From Burkholderia stagnalis (GTDB lineage: Bacteria; Pseudomonadota; Gammaproteobacteria; Burkholderiales; Burkholderiaceae), in assembly GCF_902830275.1 (NCBI RefSeq), contig NZ_CADESW010000001.1:248001-312000 (forward strand): DNA of 64,000 bases, read 5' to 3'. Below, one piece after another: positions 19,925-30,699 of the stretch. Positions within the stretch are counted from its first letter, which is position 1. Each line of letters begins with the position of its first letter. The position numbers and the translations under genes are program-made. The notes beneath the pieces are model-generated. The model saw only the letters and a list, made by a program, of their open reading frames with translations, made no database searches and was not told the DNA's origin.

Positions 19925-21390
19925 GATGCGGTTCTCCTCGCATTGAGACGGACAAAAAGATCGCGCACGAGCGCGCGCAGGCCCGGCGTCATCGTGAGCG
20001 ACCACGCGACGTTCAGCACCAGCACGACCGCGCAGAGGCCGATCGACTCGACGAGCCCCGGCCACGCCTGCGCGAGAAACAGGCTCGCGAGCAGGAAGGC
20101 GAGATGCGCGGCCATGTCGAGCACGATCGCGCGCATGCGGATCGCCGACAGGTAAAGCAGCACGCCGTAATCGACGAGCGCGCGCGCCGCGACGACCACC
20201 GCCGCGCCGGTCAGCCCGAAGTGATGGATGCCGAACCACAGGCCGCCGACGAAGAACGGCATCTGGACGAGCCCGGCGAACGCCGCGCGGGACGGATTGA
20301 CCTGCGACTGGATCAGGATCCGCGTGACGCTCGCCTGCCCGACGAGCCACACGCTGATCACCAGCACGCGGCCGACCGGCGCCGAATGCGCGGCGAGATC
20401 GGGGCCGACCCACAGCGTCAGGAACGGCGCGAGCGCGAAGATCGCGACGATGCCGACCGGCGTGAACACGCCGTTCAGGAATTCGAGCGACTGCCGCGCG
20501 AGCGTATCGGCGTGCTCGCGGCCGACCGCCGACAGGCGCGGGAACAGCGTGCGCACGAGCGCGTTCGGCAGCATGTTCAGGCGCGTGACGAGGTTCTGCG
20601 GCACCGTGTAATAGGTGACGAACTTCGCGCCCATGCCCGCGCCGAGCATCACGCGGTCGAGCGTGTCGGCGATCATGCTGGTCGTGCTCGCGATCAGCAT
20701 CCAGCCGCCGAAGTTGAACAGCCCCTTCGCGGTGCCCCACTGCGGCGGATCGATGCGGCGGATGCCGAGCACCTTCAGGCTCGCGTGGCCGAGCATCACC
20801 GCCGCGACCAGCCGCGCGACCACCGCGGCGGCCAGCACCGTCTGCAGGTTCGGCGCGATCCACCACGCGGCGCCGAGCGGCAGCAGCTGGAACAGGAACG
20901 TGCCGATCGTCTGGTTCGTGTTGAACACGCCGAAGCGCTCGGCGCCGTTGATCGCGCCGGCGAACACCCACGACACGTTCGCGAGCGGAATCGCGAGCGC
21001 GAGCCACGGCAGCGCGAGATACACCTCGTGCTGCATCTCGGCCGACACCTTCGTGAAATACGCGGTGTAGACGAACGCGCCGAAGTAGATCAGCAGCCCG
21101 CCCACGATGCCGGTGCCGAGGTTCAGCCAGAACGCGCTCCAGAACACGCGCGCGCTTTCGGCGTCGTTGCCGCTCGCGAGCGCCTTCGAGATGTGGTTCT
21201 GCGCGGCCATGCTCATCCCGAGATCGAGGATCCCGAAATAGCCGATCAGCGTCCACACGAGGCTGACCACGCCGTAGCGCTCGACGCCGAGCGCGTGGAT
21301 ATACGCAGGCACCGTCACCAGCGACACGAAGGTCGGCAGGATCAGCCCGATGAAATTGATCGAAACGTTCTTGAGAATGCCTTTGTCCAT
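19921..21390 (-). CDS. bceQ: Wzx-type polysaccharide flippase (BceQ)
   Basis: A 489-residue membrane protein of the PST/MOP exporter superfamily with about 12-14 hydrophobic segments spread through its whole length. It begins with KNVSINFIGLILPTFVSLVTVPAYI, the usual first helix of Wzx-like proteins, and QNLVTRLNMLPNALVRTLFPRLS in the middle is typical. The expected role is to flip the undecaprenyl-linked repeat unit across the inner membrane. It is coupled to bceR by an ATGA overlap and starts 36 nt after the bceP stop, so bceP-bceQ-bceR form one operon. Confidence 0.88.
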   Translation of the reverse strand: MDKGILKNVSINFIGLILPTFVSLVTVPAYIHALGVERYGVVSLVWTLIGYFGILDLGMSMAAQNHISKALASGNDAESARVFWSAFWLNLGTGIVGGLLIYFGAFVYTAYFTKVSAEMQHEVYLALPWLALAIPLANVSWVFAGAINGAERFGVFNTNQTIGTFLFQLLPLGAAWWIAPNLQTVLAAAVVARLVAAVMLGHASLKVLGIRRIDPPQWGTAKGLFNFGGWMLIASTTSMIADTLDRVMLGAGMGAKFVTYYTVPQNLVTRLNMLPNALVRTLFPRLSAVGREHADTLARQSLEFLNGVFTPVGIVAIFALAPFLTLWVGPDLAAHSAPVGRVLVISVWLVGQASVTRILIQSQVNPSRAAFAGLVQMPFFVGGLWFGIHHFGLTGAAVVVAARALVDYGVLLYLSAIRMRAIVLDMAAHLAFLLASLFLAQAWPGLVESIGLCAVVLVLNVAWSLTMTPGLRALVRDLFVRLNARRTAS

Positions 21391-21426
21391 GCTTCCGCCT
21401 TGTGCCGGGTGACGACGCGCCGCCCG

Positions 21427-23643
21427 TCACGGTTTCCAGCGATACATCAGCACCTTGCCGCGCGCGTCTTCCTCGACGAACACGAGGTACTCGCCGTTCT
21501 CGCGCCGGTACGCGCTGATGCCGAACGGCACGTCGACCCAGCCGGATGCCCGGCCGACCTCCGGCCCCGGGTTCATCACGCCGAGCTCCTTGCCGCTTTC
21601 CTTGTCGTACACGTGGATCTTGCCGACCGGTTCCACCGCGAACAGGTAGCGGCCCTCGACCGTGATCCCGGCCAGCGTGAGGATCGGCTTCGCGTCCGGC
21701 TGCCACGGCAGCGCGATCGTGTAGCGCGCGACCGGCGAGCCGGTCGACCACTTGTCGAAGCGGGTCAGCACGCGCCCCACTTCCTTGTTGATGCCGGGCT
21801 GCGGCGGCGCGTCCGGCGTGTAGCCGGTCACGTACAGCGTGTCCGTCTGCGGCTCGTAGAGCGCGCGGCGCAGCTGCGTGAACGGCTGCGGCATCGGGTA
21901 GGTCGTGACCTTGTCGTACGCATAGATCGGGTTGCCGGCCTTGTCGACGCCGCCGTAACGGAACCGGTGGATGCCGCGCACGTCGCTCGTGCGCCAGATG
22001 TCGCCCTTCGTGTCGACCCACCAGCCCCAGCCGCCCGCCTTCGCCTTGCCCGTCGTGTTGATGTCGAACTCGTCGGCGTCGAGCCGGCCGTTGCCGTTCG
22101 CGTCGCGCCACATCCAGTCGCCGCCCGGCGGCTTGTTCGGCACCTTGTCGACCGGCCGCGCGCGGCCGGCGATCAGCCCCGACGGAATCGCCACCTCGCC
22201 GTCGCGCTTCGCGTCGAAGCGGTAGATCTTCAGGTGATCCGCGTACATGTCGGTCAGGTACAGGAACGTGCGGCCGTCGAGGCGGCGCGCCATCGGCGTG
22301 CCCGGCCACTGGTCGACGTGGAACACCGGATCGTCCGGATACTTGAAGCGGTTCGACAGGAAGCCCGCGTATTTCCATTCCTGGCCGGCCGGCTTCGACA
22401 GGTCGAGCTCGAAGCGCTTGTTGCCCGTGTAGACGCTGTTCGGCCGCGCGGGGTCGACCCACGCGCCGTCGACGAACAGCAGCCCCTGCACCTGCCAGCG
22501 CAGCTTGCCGTCCGGCGCATAGCTCTCGAGCACCGCGCCGAGCCCCGCGCCGATCGTGTCGTGGCGCGGCCCGATGCCGTTGGTCGCGACGTAGAGATTG
22601 CCGGCGCGGTCGACGCCGACGCCGGTCAGTCCGTTGAAGCGCTGCGGCCCCGGCCGGCCCGGCACCGGGCCCGCGAAGATGCCGCCGCGCTCGCCGAACG
22701 TGCTGGCCAGCGCATAGCCCTTGTCGCCTTTCGCGAAGATCAGGATCTGCTGGCGCGGGCCGTTGTCGGCAACCAGCACGCGGCCCTTCGCATCGACCGT
22801 CACGTCGACCGCTTCGGCGTTCTCCGGCAGCGCGGGCGCGTCGTCGATCCGGCGGCCGTCCGCGCGGACGTGCGCGAGACGCGCGGGCCCGCTCACCGTA
22901 TCCGTGAGCAGCCACAGCGTGCCGTCGCCCGCGAGCGCGATGCGGCCCGGCTCGTGCGCGTTCCACGCGCCCTTCTTCTGCATCGTCTCGGCGTCGTACA
23001 CGACGACTTCGTCATGCGACGGATTGGTCGCGAACAGCGTCCGGTCGTCGGCCGCGAGGCCGCCGACTTCCGCCTTCAGCTCGCCCGCATCCGGCTTCGC
23101 GGCGGCCGGCACTTCGTTGAGCATCATGAAGCTCGCGGCCATCCGCGCGCGGCCGGCGTCCGCCCGGCCGCCCGCCGCCACCTGCGGCGCGGAGCGAAAC
23201 GGCGCGGCCTGCTTCGTGTCGCCGAGCGTGCGCCGCGAGATGCCGAACCATTGCTTGCCCTTCTCCGGCCAGATGCCGGGCGACACGAGATGGCCGCGCT
23301 CGTTGCCGACGCCGATCGCGACATACGCATACTTGCCGTTCACCGCGACCGCATTGCCGCCGAGATTGCCCCAGCCGTGCGTGCCGCCGGCGAAGCCGAG
23401 CATCTTGCCGTCCTGGTAGACGCTCGCTTCCGCGCCGCTCTCGTCCCACGGCGCATTCGTATACACCTTGCCGTCGGGCGTCACCGCGATCGCGCGGATG
23501 TCGATCTGCGTCCAGGTGCCGTCGCCATAGCCGAACGTGTTGCCGATCCACGAGGTCGTCGCGGGCAACACCGTTTCGGCCGGCGCGGCGCACGTCAGCA
23601 GCGCCGCGCACACCGCCATGCCAGCCAGTATCAGACGTCGCAA
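21427..23643 (-). CDS. bceP: Exported propeller-like protein with an EF-hand loop (BceP)
   Basis: A 738-residue secreted protein of unknown function. I place the start at the TTG 23643: GGAG lies about 6 nt upstream, and it yields a clean Sec signal (RR, hydrophobic core LILAGMAVCAALLTC, cut after APA). The upstream ATG at 23694 has no ribosome binding site. The body contains several NHL/propeller-like strands (VTVDAKGRVLVADNG, GVGVDRAGNLYVATNG). One canonical EF-hand loop, DANGNGRLDADE, falls at residues 514-525 and should bind calcium. It heads the bceP-Q-R operon. A periplasmic or surface role in polymer processing is possible but not shown by the sequence. Confidence 0.78.
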   Translation of the reverse strand: MRRLILAGMAVCAALLTCAAPAETVLPATTSWIGNTFGYGDGTWTQIDIRAIAVTPDGKVYTNAPWDESGAEASVYQDGKMLGFAGGTHGWGNLGGNAVAVNGKYAYVAIGVGNERGHLVSPGIWPEKGKQWFGISRRTLGDTKQAAPFRSAPQVAAGGRADAGRARMAASFMMLNEVPAAAKPDAGELKAEVGGLAADDRTLFATNPSHDEVVVYDAETMQKKGAWNAHEPGRIALAGDGTLWLLTDTVSGPARLAHVRADGRRIDDAPALPENAEAVDVTVDAKGRVLVADNGPRQQILIFAKGDKGYALASTFGERGGIFAGPVPGRPGPQRFNGLTGVGVDRAGNLYVATNGIGPRHDTIGAGLGAVLESYAPDGKLRWQVQGLLFVDGAWVDPARPNSVYTGNKRFELDLSKPAGQEWKYAGFLSNRFKYPDDPVFHVDQWPGTPMARRLDGRTFLYLTDMYADHLKIYRFDAKRDGEVAIPSGLIAGRARPVDKVPNKPPGGDWMWRDANGNGRLDADEFDINTTGKAKAGGWGWWVDTKGDIWRTSDVRGIHRFRYGGVDKAGNPIYAYDKVTTYPMPQPFTQLRRALYEPQTDTLYVTGYTPDAPPQPGINKEVGRVLTRFDKWSTGSPVARYTIALPWQPDAKPILTLAGITVEGRYLFAVEPVGKIHVYDKESGKELGVMNPGPEVGRASGWVDVPFGISAYRRENGEYLVFVEEDARGKVLMYRWKP

Positions 23644-24050
23644 TGCGTTTCTCCATCGATGCTTCAACGACCCGGCGCCGCGGTGCAAAGCCATGCGAAT
23701 GCCGTGTCGCTAAATGGGTTTCAAACGACGCGATGCAGGTTACAAGCAAAAATAATCACAAGAAATTTGGAAATATTTGGGGATGTTTCCGCGTGAAATA
23801 TCGAACCGGAACCCGTCCACCAAGCGGCGGCAAAGCGGCAAGAACGACCGCCCCGCATGGCCCGGGCTGTAGAAAATGCCGCACCGAGGCAGCCGATCCG
23901 GGCCGATCCACGCCAATCGGGCGGATATTTTTTCTTTACGTGATCGATGCGACCGGAAATCGAATGTTTTTCTGCGCGCGATTGACGCGCGTTTTTTTGC
24001 CGATTTCTTTTCCCTAGAATCGATTTCGCTTCGATATTCCACTTAATCGC
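23644..24050 (+). other. Divergent intergenic region between bceP and bceO
   Basis: About 400 nt, AT-rich, with promoters expected for both operons. Upstream of bceO is a terminator-like hairpin (separate entry), followed by TAGAAT at 24014-24019, a possible -10 box about 31 nt before the bceO ATG. No gene is supported. Confidence 0.5.
23975..23998 (+). terminator. Terminator-like hairpin in front of bceO
   Basis: CGCGCG (23975-23980), loop ATTGA, CGCGCG (23986-23991) and then seven T. It sits 52 nt upstream of the bceO ATG on the coding strand, so it is either a leader attenuator or the end of an upstream transcript. Confidence 0.6.
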
Positions 24051-25130
24051 ATGGATTACATTCACGCATCGAATGCGCGACGCGTCGCCGACACGCCGCT
24101 CCCGCAACACGGCCGCATCGTCCAGCTCGACGGGCTGCGCGCGATCGCCGTGGGCGCCGTGTTCCTGCAGCACGCGCTGAAGGCGCCGCTGTGGATGGGC
24201 GTCGACCTGTTCTTCGTGCTGAGCGGCCTGCTGATCACCGGCATCCTGCTCGAACGCAAGGCGCGCGGGCAGTCGTACTTCGGCCACTTCTACGCGCGCC
24301 GCGTGCGCCGCATCCTGCCGCCGTACGTGCTGCTGCTCGTCGTGTCGGCGCTGCTGTTCGGCGCGACCTGGCTGCCGCACTGGCCGTGGTTCGCGTTCTT
24401 CTCGACCAACATCGGGCTGTCGCTCGGCAGCATCGGCCACGACAGCCTCAACGTGCTGTGGTCGCTCGCGGTCGAGGAGCAGTTCTACATCTTCTGGCCG
24501 TTCGTCGTGCTGTGGTGCTCCGAGCGCGCGCTGCTGTGGATCGCGGCCGCGCTGATCGTCGCCGCGCCCGTGCTGCGCGCGATCGCGACGCCGTGGTTCG
24601 ACGCGTTCTGGCCGATCTACTACCTGACGCCGTTCCGCATGGACCTGCTCGCCGCGGGCGCGCTGCTCGCGATCGTGCTGCGCCGCGACCGCCGCGCGCT
24701 GGAGCCGTTCTACCCGCTCGCGATCGCCGGCGTGCTGGTGTCGCTCGCGATCCTCGGCTGGCTGCACCTGTCGTTCCCGCGCTTCCGCGCGGCGAACACG
24801 CCGCTGTCGAATGCGGCGCTGTACAGCGTGTCGCTGCTGCTGTGCACGTCGATCGTCGTGATCGCGCTGCGCGGCCGCGGCCTCGTGCAGCGCGTGCTGA
24901 CGCACCCCGCGCTCGTCTACGTGGGCACCGTCAGCTACACCGTGTACCTGATCCATCTCAGCGTGCTGTACGCATTGTGGCCGCTGCACCTGAACCGCTA
25001 CGTGACCGCCGCGCTCGCGCTCGCGATCACGCTCGCGTACGCCACCGCCTGCTGGTACGGCTTCGAGCGCCGTCTCACGCGCGGCCCCGCGCGCGGCGCG
25101 CTCCCGGCGGCGGCACGCACCACCGCTTGA
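24051..25130 (+). CDS. bceO: Acyltransferase-3 family membrane protein (probable BceO)
   Basis: A 359-residue polytopic acyltransferase with the family start IVQLDGLRAIAVGAVFLQH (residues 23-41), MGVDLFFVLSGLLITGILL near 46-65 and LWSLAVEEQFYIFWPF near 138-153. The Arg-rich ARRVRRILPPYVLLL segment is also characteristic. It probably O-acetylates cepacian. The start at 24051 has no good ribosome binding site but nothing better is available in frame. It is the first gene of the bceO-N-M unit, with 30 nt separating it from bceN. Confidence 0.85.
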   Translation: MDYIHASNARRVADTPLPQHGRIVQLDGLRAIAVGAVFLQHALKAPLWMGVDLFFVLSGLLITGILLERKARGQSYFGHFYARRVRRILPPYVLLLVVSALLFGATWLPHWPWFAFFSTNIGLSLGSIGHDSLNVLWSLAVEEQFYIFWPFVVLWCSERALLWIAAALIVAAPVLRAIATPWFDAFWPIYYLTPFRMDLLAAGALLAIVLRRDRRALEPFYPLAIAGVLVSLAILGWLHLSFPRFRAANTPLSNAALYSVSLLLCTSIVVIALRGRGLVQRVLTHPALVYVGTVSYTVYLIHLSVLYALWPLHLNRYVTAALALAITLAYATACWYGFERRLTRGPARGALPAAARTTA

Positions 25131-25151
25131 CCATTTCATCGTTTCGACTAG

Positions 25152-27144
<1,993 letters not shown>

Positions 27145-27185
27145 CGCGTTCGCGCCAGGCCGCGGCGGCCGGTGCGCCGCCGCGT

Positions 27186-28376
27186 TCAGCCTTCGAGGCC
27201 GCGCGCGAGATCGTTGCGCACGTCGGTCGCATCCTCCAGGCCGACCGCGAGACGGATCAGCCCTTCGGTGATCCCCGCGGCCGCGCGCGCTTCCGGCGTG
27301 ATGCGCGCGTGCGTCGTGGTGGCCGGATGGGTGATCGTCGTGCGCGTGTCGCCGAGGTTGCCGGTGATCGAGATCAGCTTCGTGCCGTCGATCACGCGCC
27401 ACGCGTTCGCACGCTGCTGCTCCGGCGTGTCGCCCTTCAGCTCGAACGACACGACTGCCCCGCCCGCCTTCTGCTGGCGCTTCGCGAGTTCATATTGCGG
27501 ATGCGATGCGAGGCCCGGATAGAACACGCGCGCGACAGCCGGATGCGTATCGAGCCATTGCGCGAGTTCCAGCGCGTTCGCCGACTGGCGCTCGACGCGC
27601 AGCGACAGCGTCTCCATCCCCTTCAGCAGCACCCACGCGTTGAACGCCGACAGCGTCGGGCCCGCGCTGCGCACGAACGGGAACACCTTGCCCATGATGA
27701 ATTCCCTGGAGCCGACGAGCGCGCCGCCGAGCACGCGCCCCTGGCCGTCGAGGAACTTCGTCGCCGAGTGCATCACGACGTCCGCGCCGAGCTTCAGCGG
27801 CTGCTGCAACACCGGGCTGCAGAAACAGTTGTCGACGACGAACAGCGCGTTCGCGGCCTTCGCGATCTTGCCGATCGCTTCGATGTCGGCGAGTTCGGTC
27901 AGCGGGTTCGACGGCGTCTCGAGGAAGAACATCCTGGTTTCCGGACGCACCGCTTCCTTCCATGCATTCAGGTCGGTCGGATCGACGAAGGTCGTCGTGA
28001 TGCCGAACTTGCTGAAGATCTGCGAGAACATGCCGAGCGTCGAGCCGAACAGGCTGCGCGAGCTGACGATATGGTCGCCCGCCTGCAGTGCGGCCATCAC
28101 GACCGACATGATCGCGGCCATCCCCGACGCGGTCGCGATGCACGCCTCGCCGCCCTCGAGCGCCGCGAGACGTTCCTGGAACATCGTCACGGTCGGGTTC
28201 GTGAAGCGCGAATAGGTGAAGTAGTCTTCCGAATTCGCGAAGCGCTCCGCCGCTTCGGCCGCGCTCTTGAAGCAGAAGCTCGACGTGAGGAACAGCGCTT
28301 CCGAGTGCTCGTTGAAATCGCTGCGCAGCGTGCCCGCGCGCACGGCCAGCGTGTCGAAGTTGAGTGAGTCGTCCAT
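27186..28376 (-). CDS. metZ: O-succinylhomoserine sulfhydrylase
   Basis: A 396-residue PLP enzyme of the Cys/Met metabolism family making homocysteine from O-succinylhomoserine and sulfide. The PLP lysine is K207 in HSATKFLDGQGR; other landmarks are YSRFTNPT near 55-62 and ATASGMAAI near 81-89. The ATG at 28376 is chosen because GGAA lies about 9 nt upstream, and the codons before it fall in a non-coding leader. The leader carries a terminator and a SAM-II-like aptamer, so expression should fall when S-adenosylmethionine is plentiful. purF lies upstream on the same strand. Confidence 0.94.
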   Translation of the reverse strand: MDDSLNFDTLAVRAGTLRSDFNEHSEALFLTSSFCFKSAAEAAERFANSEDYFTYSRFTNPTVTMFQERLAALEGGEACIATASGMAAIMSVVMAALQAGDHIVSSRSLFGSTLGMFSQIFSKFGITTTFVDPTDLNAWKEAVRPETRMFFLETPSNPLTELADIEAIGKIAKAANALFVVDNCFCSPVLQQPLKLGADVVMHSATKFLDGQGRVLGGALVGSREFIMGKVFPFVRSAGPTLSAFNAWVLLKGMETLSLRVERQSANALELAQWLDTHPAVARVFYPGLASHPQYELAKRQQKAGGAVVSFELKGDTPEQQRANAWRVIDGTKLISITGNLGDTRTTITHPATTTHARITPEARAAAGITEGLIRLAVGLEDATDVRNDLARGLEG

Positions 28377-28425
28377 GTTGCGTTTTCCGTTTTCGATGTC
28401 CGCGCGGCGTCGCGCGGACCAGACC

Positions 28426-28463
28426 AAACAAAAAGCCCGCTATGCGTCGGCATCAGCGGGCTT
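28426..28463 (-). terminator. Intrinsic terminator in the metZ leader
   Basis: On the minus strand AAGCCCGCT (28455-28463) pairs perfectly with AGCGGGCTT (28433-28441), followed by TTTGTTT. It lies between the SAM-II-like aptamer and the metZ start, about 50 nt before the ATG, where it can act as the expression platform or terminate purF read-through. Confidence 0.85.
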
Positions 28464-28506
28464 CGGTGCGGTACGACAGCGGTCGACTCGGGCCGGCTGC
28501 CGCCGG

Positions 28507-28568
28507 CCTTCGCTTTAGCTGTTTGGGGAGGAAGCCCCGCGTCCGCAAGCTGAAATCAAATCGACGCA
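28507..28568 (-). promoter_or_regulatory. SAM-II-class riboswitch candidate upstream of metZ
   Basis: Read on the minus strand, a P1 stem GCGTC/GACGC (28563-28567 with 28539-28543) encloses a loop. The loop starts with GATTT (28558-28562) and ends with TTGCG (28544-28548). After an inserted GGGG/CCCC hairpin (28525-28538) comes AAAC and AGCTAAAGC (28512-28520). Its AAGC can pair with GCTT of the loop, giving the H-type pseudoknot of SAM-II. The conserved GAUUU, UUGC and GCUAAA segments are in the right order. A 7-bp hairpin follows at 28491-28508 and then the metZ terminator. The gene it controls makes homocysteine, consistent with SAM sensing. Confidence 0.72.
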
Positions 28569-28610
28569 AGGCCACATCCTATCACGCTTGTCCGGCAGCG
28601 TGTGCCGGGC

Positions 28611-30143
28611 TCACTCCACCGACAGTTGCAGGTTCATCTGCGAACGCGCGGTGTCGCCGCTCGCGTCGCGGTCGGCCTGCGACGCCGGCGCGAGACGCGC
28701 GCGCTCGATCGCGTCGAGGTACTCGGGCGTGATGTTGCCGGTGATGTAGTTGCCGTCGAAGCACGACGCCTCGAAGCGTTCGAGCTTCGGGTTGATGTCG
28801 CGCACCGCGCGGCGCAGGTCGTCGACGTCCTGGTAGATCAGGTGGTCGGCGCCGATGATCTTCGCGACTTCCTCGTCGCTGCGGCCGTGTGCGACCAGTT
28901 CGCCGCGCGTCGGCATGTCGATGCCGTACACGTTCGGGAACTTCACGGGCGGCGCGGCCGACGCGAAGATCACCGACTTCGCGCCCGCATCGCGCGCCAT
29001 CTGCACGATCTCGTGCGAGGTCGTGCCGCGCACGATCGAATCGTCGACGATCAGCACGTGCTTGTCCTTGAACTCGATGCTCATCGCGTTGAGCTTCTGG
29101 CGCACCGACTTCTTGCGCACCGCCTGGCCCGGCATGATGAACGTGCGGCCGACGTAGCGGTTCTTGAAGAAGCCCTCGCGATACTCGACGCCGAGCTTCG
29201 CGGCGACCTGCATCGCGGCCGGCCGCGACGAATCGGGAATCGGCATCACGACGTCGATCGGCACGTTCGGCAGCTCGCGCTTGATCTTCTCCGCGAGGTA
29301 GTCGCCCATGCGCAGGCGCACGTTGTAGACCGGCACGCCGTCGAGGCAGGAATCCGGACGCGCGAGGTACACGTACTCGAACATGCACGGATTGAGGGTC
29401 GGCTGCTCCGCGCACTGCTGGCTGTGGAAGTTGCCGGCCTGGTCGATGAAGATCGCCTCGCCCGGCTGCACGTCGCGCACGAACTCGAAGCCGATGCCCT
29501 CGACCGCGACCGATTCCGACGCGAGCATCCATTCGGTGCCGTGCTCGGTTTCGAGCTTGCCGATGCAGAGCGGGCGAATGCCGAACGGATCGCGGAACGC
29601 GAGCAGGCCGTAGCCGGCGATCAGCGACACGATCGCGTACGAGCCCTGCACGCGGCGATGGACGCCCGCGACCGCCTTGAACAGCGCGGCCGGATCGAGC
29701 TCGAGGCCCGTCGTCGACAGCTGCAGCTCGTGCGCGAACACGTTGAGCAGCACCTCGCTGTCGGAGTTGGTGTTGATGTGCCGGCGGTCGATCCGGAACA
29801 TCTCGTCCTTCAGCTGCTGCCAGTTGGTCAGGTTGCCGTTGTGCGCGAGGATGATCCCGAACGGCGCATTCACGTAGAACGGCTGCGCCTCGGCCTCGCT
29901 CGACGCCGAACCGGCGGTCGGGTAGCGGACCTGGCCGATGCCGTACGTGCCGGGCAGGCTGCGCATGTTGCGCGTGCGGAACACGTCGCGCACCATGCCG
30001 TTCGCCTTGTACATATGGAAATTGCTGCCGTCCGCCGTCGCGATGCCCGCCGCGTCCTGACCGCGATGCTGCAGGAGCAGCAGACTGTCATAGATCAGCT
30101 GGTTGACCGGGGATTGGGAGATAACACCTACGATGCCGCACAT
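28611..30143 (-). CDS. purF: Amidophosphoribosyltransferase
   Basis: A 510-residue enzyme for the first committed step of purine synthesis, from PRPP and glutamine to phosphoribosylamine. It begins MCGIVGVIS: Cys2 becomes the N-terminal nucleophile of the glutaminase domain. The C-terminal half has the PRPP-binding loop VLIVDDSIVRGTTS. The family's TAGSSSEAEAQPF-like segment is present as TAGSASSEAEAQPF. AAGGA lies 7 nt upstream of the ATG. It follows cvpA by 55 nt, the classic cvpA-purF arrangement. Confidence 0.97.
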   Translation of the reverse strand: MCGIVGVISQSPVNQLIYDSLLLLQHRGQDAAGIATADGSNFHMYKANGMVRDVFRTRNMRSLPGTYGIGQVRYPTAGSASSEAEAQPFYVNAPFGIILAHNGNLTNWQQLKDEMFRIDRRHINTNSDSEVLLNVFAHELQLSTTGLELDPAALFKAVAGVHRRVQGSYAIVSLIAGYGLLAFRDPFGIRPLCIGKLETEHGTEWMLASESVAVEGIGFEFVRDVQPGEAIFIDQAGNFHSQQCAEQPTLNPCMFEYVYLARPDSCLDGVPVYNVRLRMGDYLAEKIKRELPNVPIDVVMPIPDSSRPAAMQVAAKLGVEYREGFFKNRYVGRTFIMPGQAVRKKSVRQKLNAMSIEFKDKHVLIVDDSIVRGTTSHEIVQMARDAGAKSVIFASAAPPVKFPNVYGIDMPTRGELVAHGRSDEEVAKIIGADHLIYQDVDDLRRAVRDINPKLERFEASCFDGNYITGNITPEYLDAIERARLAPASQADRDASGDTARSQMNLQLSVE

Positions 30144-30198
30144 GGCATGTCCTTCAGAGGATACAAAAACGGTTCCGTCCTGCCCGGCCGCCGCGTCG

Positions 30199-30693
30199 TC
30201 ACACGCGTACGTACTGGGCCATGCCGTCGGGCAGGAGCGACTTCAGCTCATGCACGCCCTGTTCGGCAATCGGACGCAAAAGCGCATTGCGCCAGAATTC
30301 CTGTTTCGGCAGCTCGGTCAGCCCGGCTGCCGCGACCAGCAGCACCACCAGCACGCCGCCGCGCACGAGCCCGAACATCATGCCGAGCGACCGGTCGACG
30401 CCGCCGAGGCCCGAGGCCTGCGCGATCCGCGACAGCAGCGCGTTCGCGACGCCGGCCACGAACACCACGCCGATCACCAGCAGCGCGAACCCGAGCACCC
30501 ACTGCGTCAGCGCGCCGCCCGGCCAGTTCGCCGGCATGTACGGCACCACGAGCCCGACGTAGCGGCTCGCGATCACGATCGCCGCAATCCAGCCGATCAG
30601 CCCGAAAATCTCCGATACGAAGCCGCGCCACGCACCGCGCAGCGCCGACAACACGATTACCACCAATACAGCGTAGTCGAAAGCGGTCAGCAT
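30199..30693 (-). CDS. cvpA: CvpA-family membrane protein
   Basis: A 164-residue inner membrane protein with four hydrophobic segments (about residues 5-20, 27-47, 62-85 and 100-122). It begins MLTAFDYAVLVVIVLSALRGAWRGF, and the RSLGMMFGLVRG motif near residues 100-111 is characteristic. CvpA was first linked to colicin V production and is usually co-transcribed with purF, as here. Its molecular role is unresolved, possibly in envelope homeostasis. It starts 6 nt after the preceding SPOR-protein stop. Confidence 0.92.
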   Translation of the reverse strand: MLTAFDYAVLVVIVLSALRGAWRGFVSEIFGLIGWIAAIVIASRYVGLVVPYMPANWPGGALTQWVLGFALLVIGVVFVAGVANALLSRIAQASGLGGVDRSLGMMFGLVRGGVLVVLLVAAAGLTELPKQEFWRNALLRPIAEQGVHELKSLLPDGMAQYVRV

Positions 30694-30699
30694 CGTGCG

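Noticed and set aside
19925-22966. N-terminal extension of the bceR frame giving 1835 codons
   Set aside because: The first thousand codons overlap bceQ and bceP in another frame and are low-complexity; the true start is the ATG at 19924 with AGGAG.
20104-23796. Plus-strand open frame of 1230 codons opposite bceQ and bceP
   Set aside because: It is Arg-rich antisense sequence to real genes with signal peptide and membrane segments.
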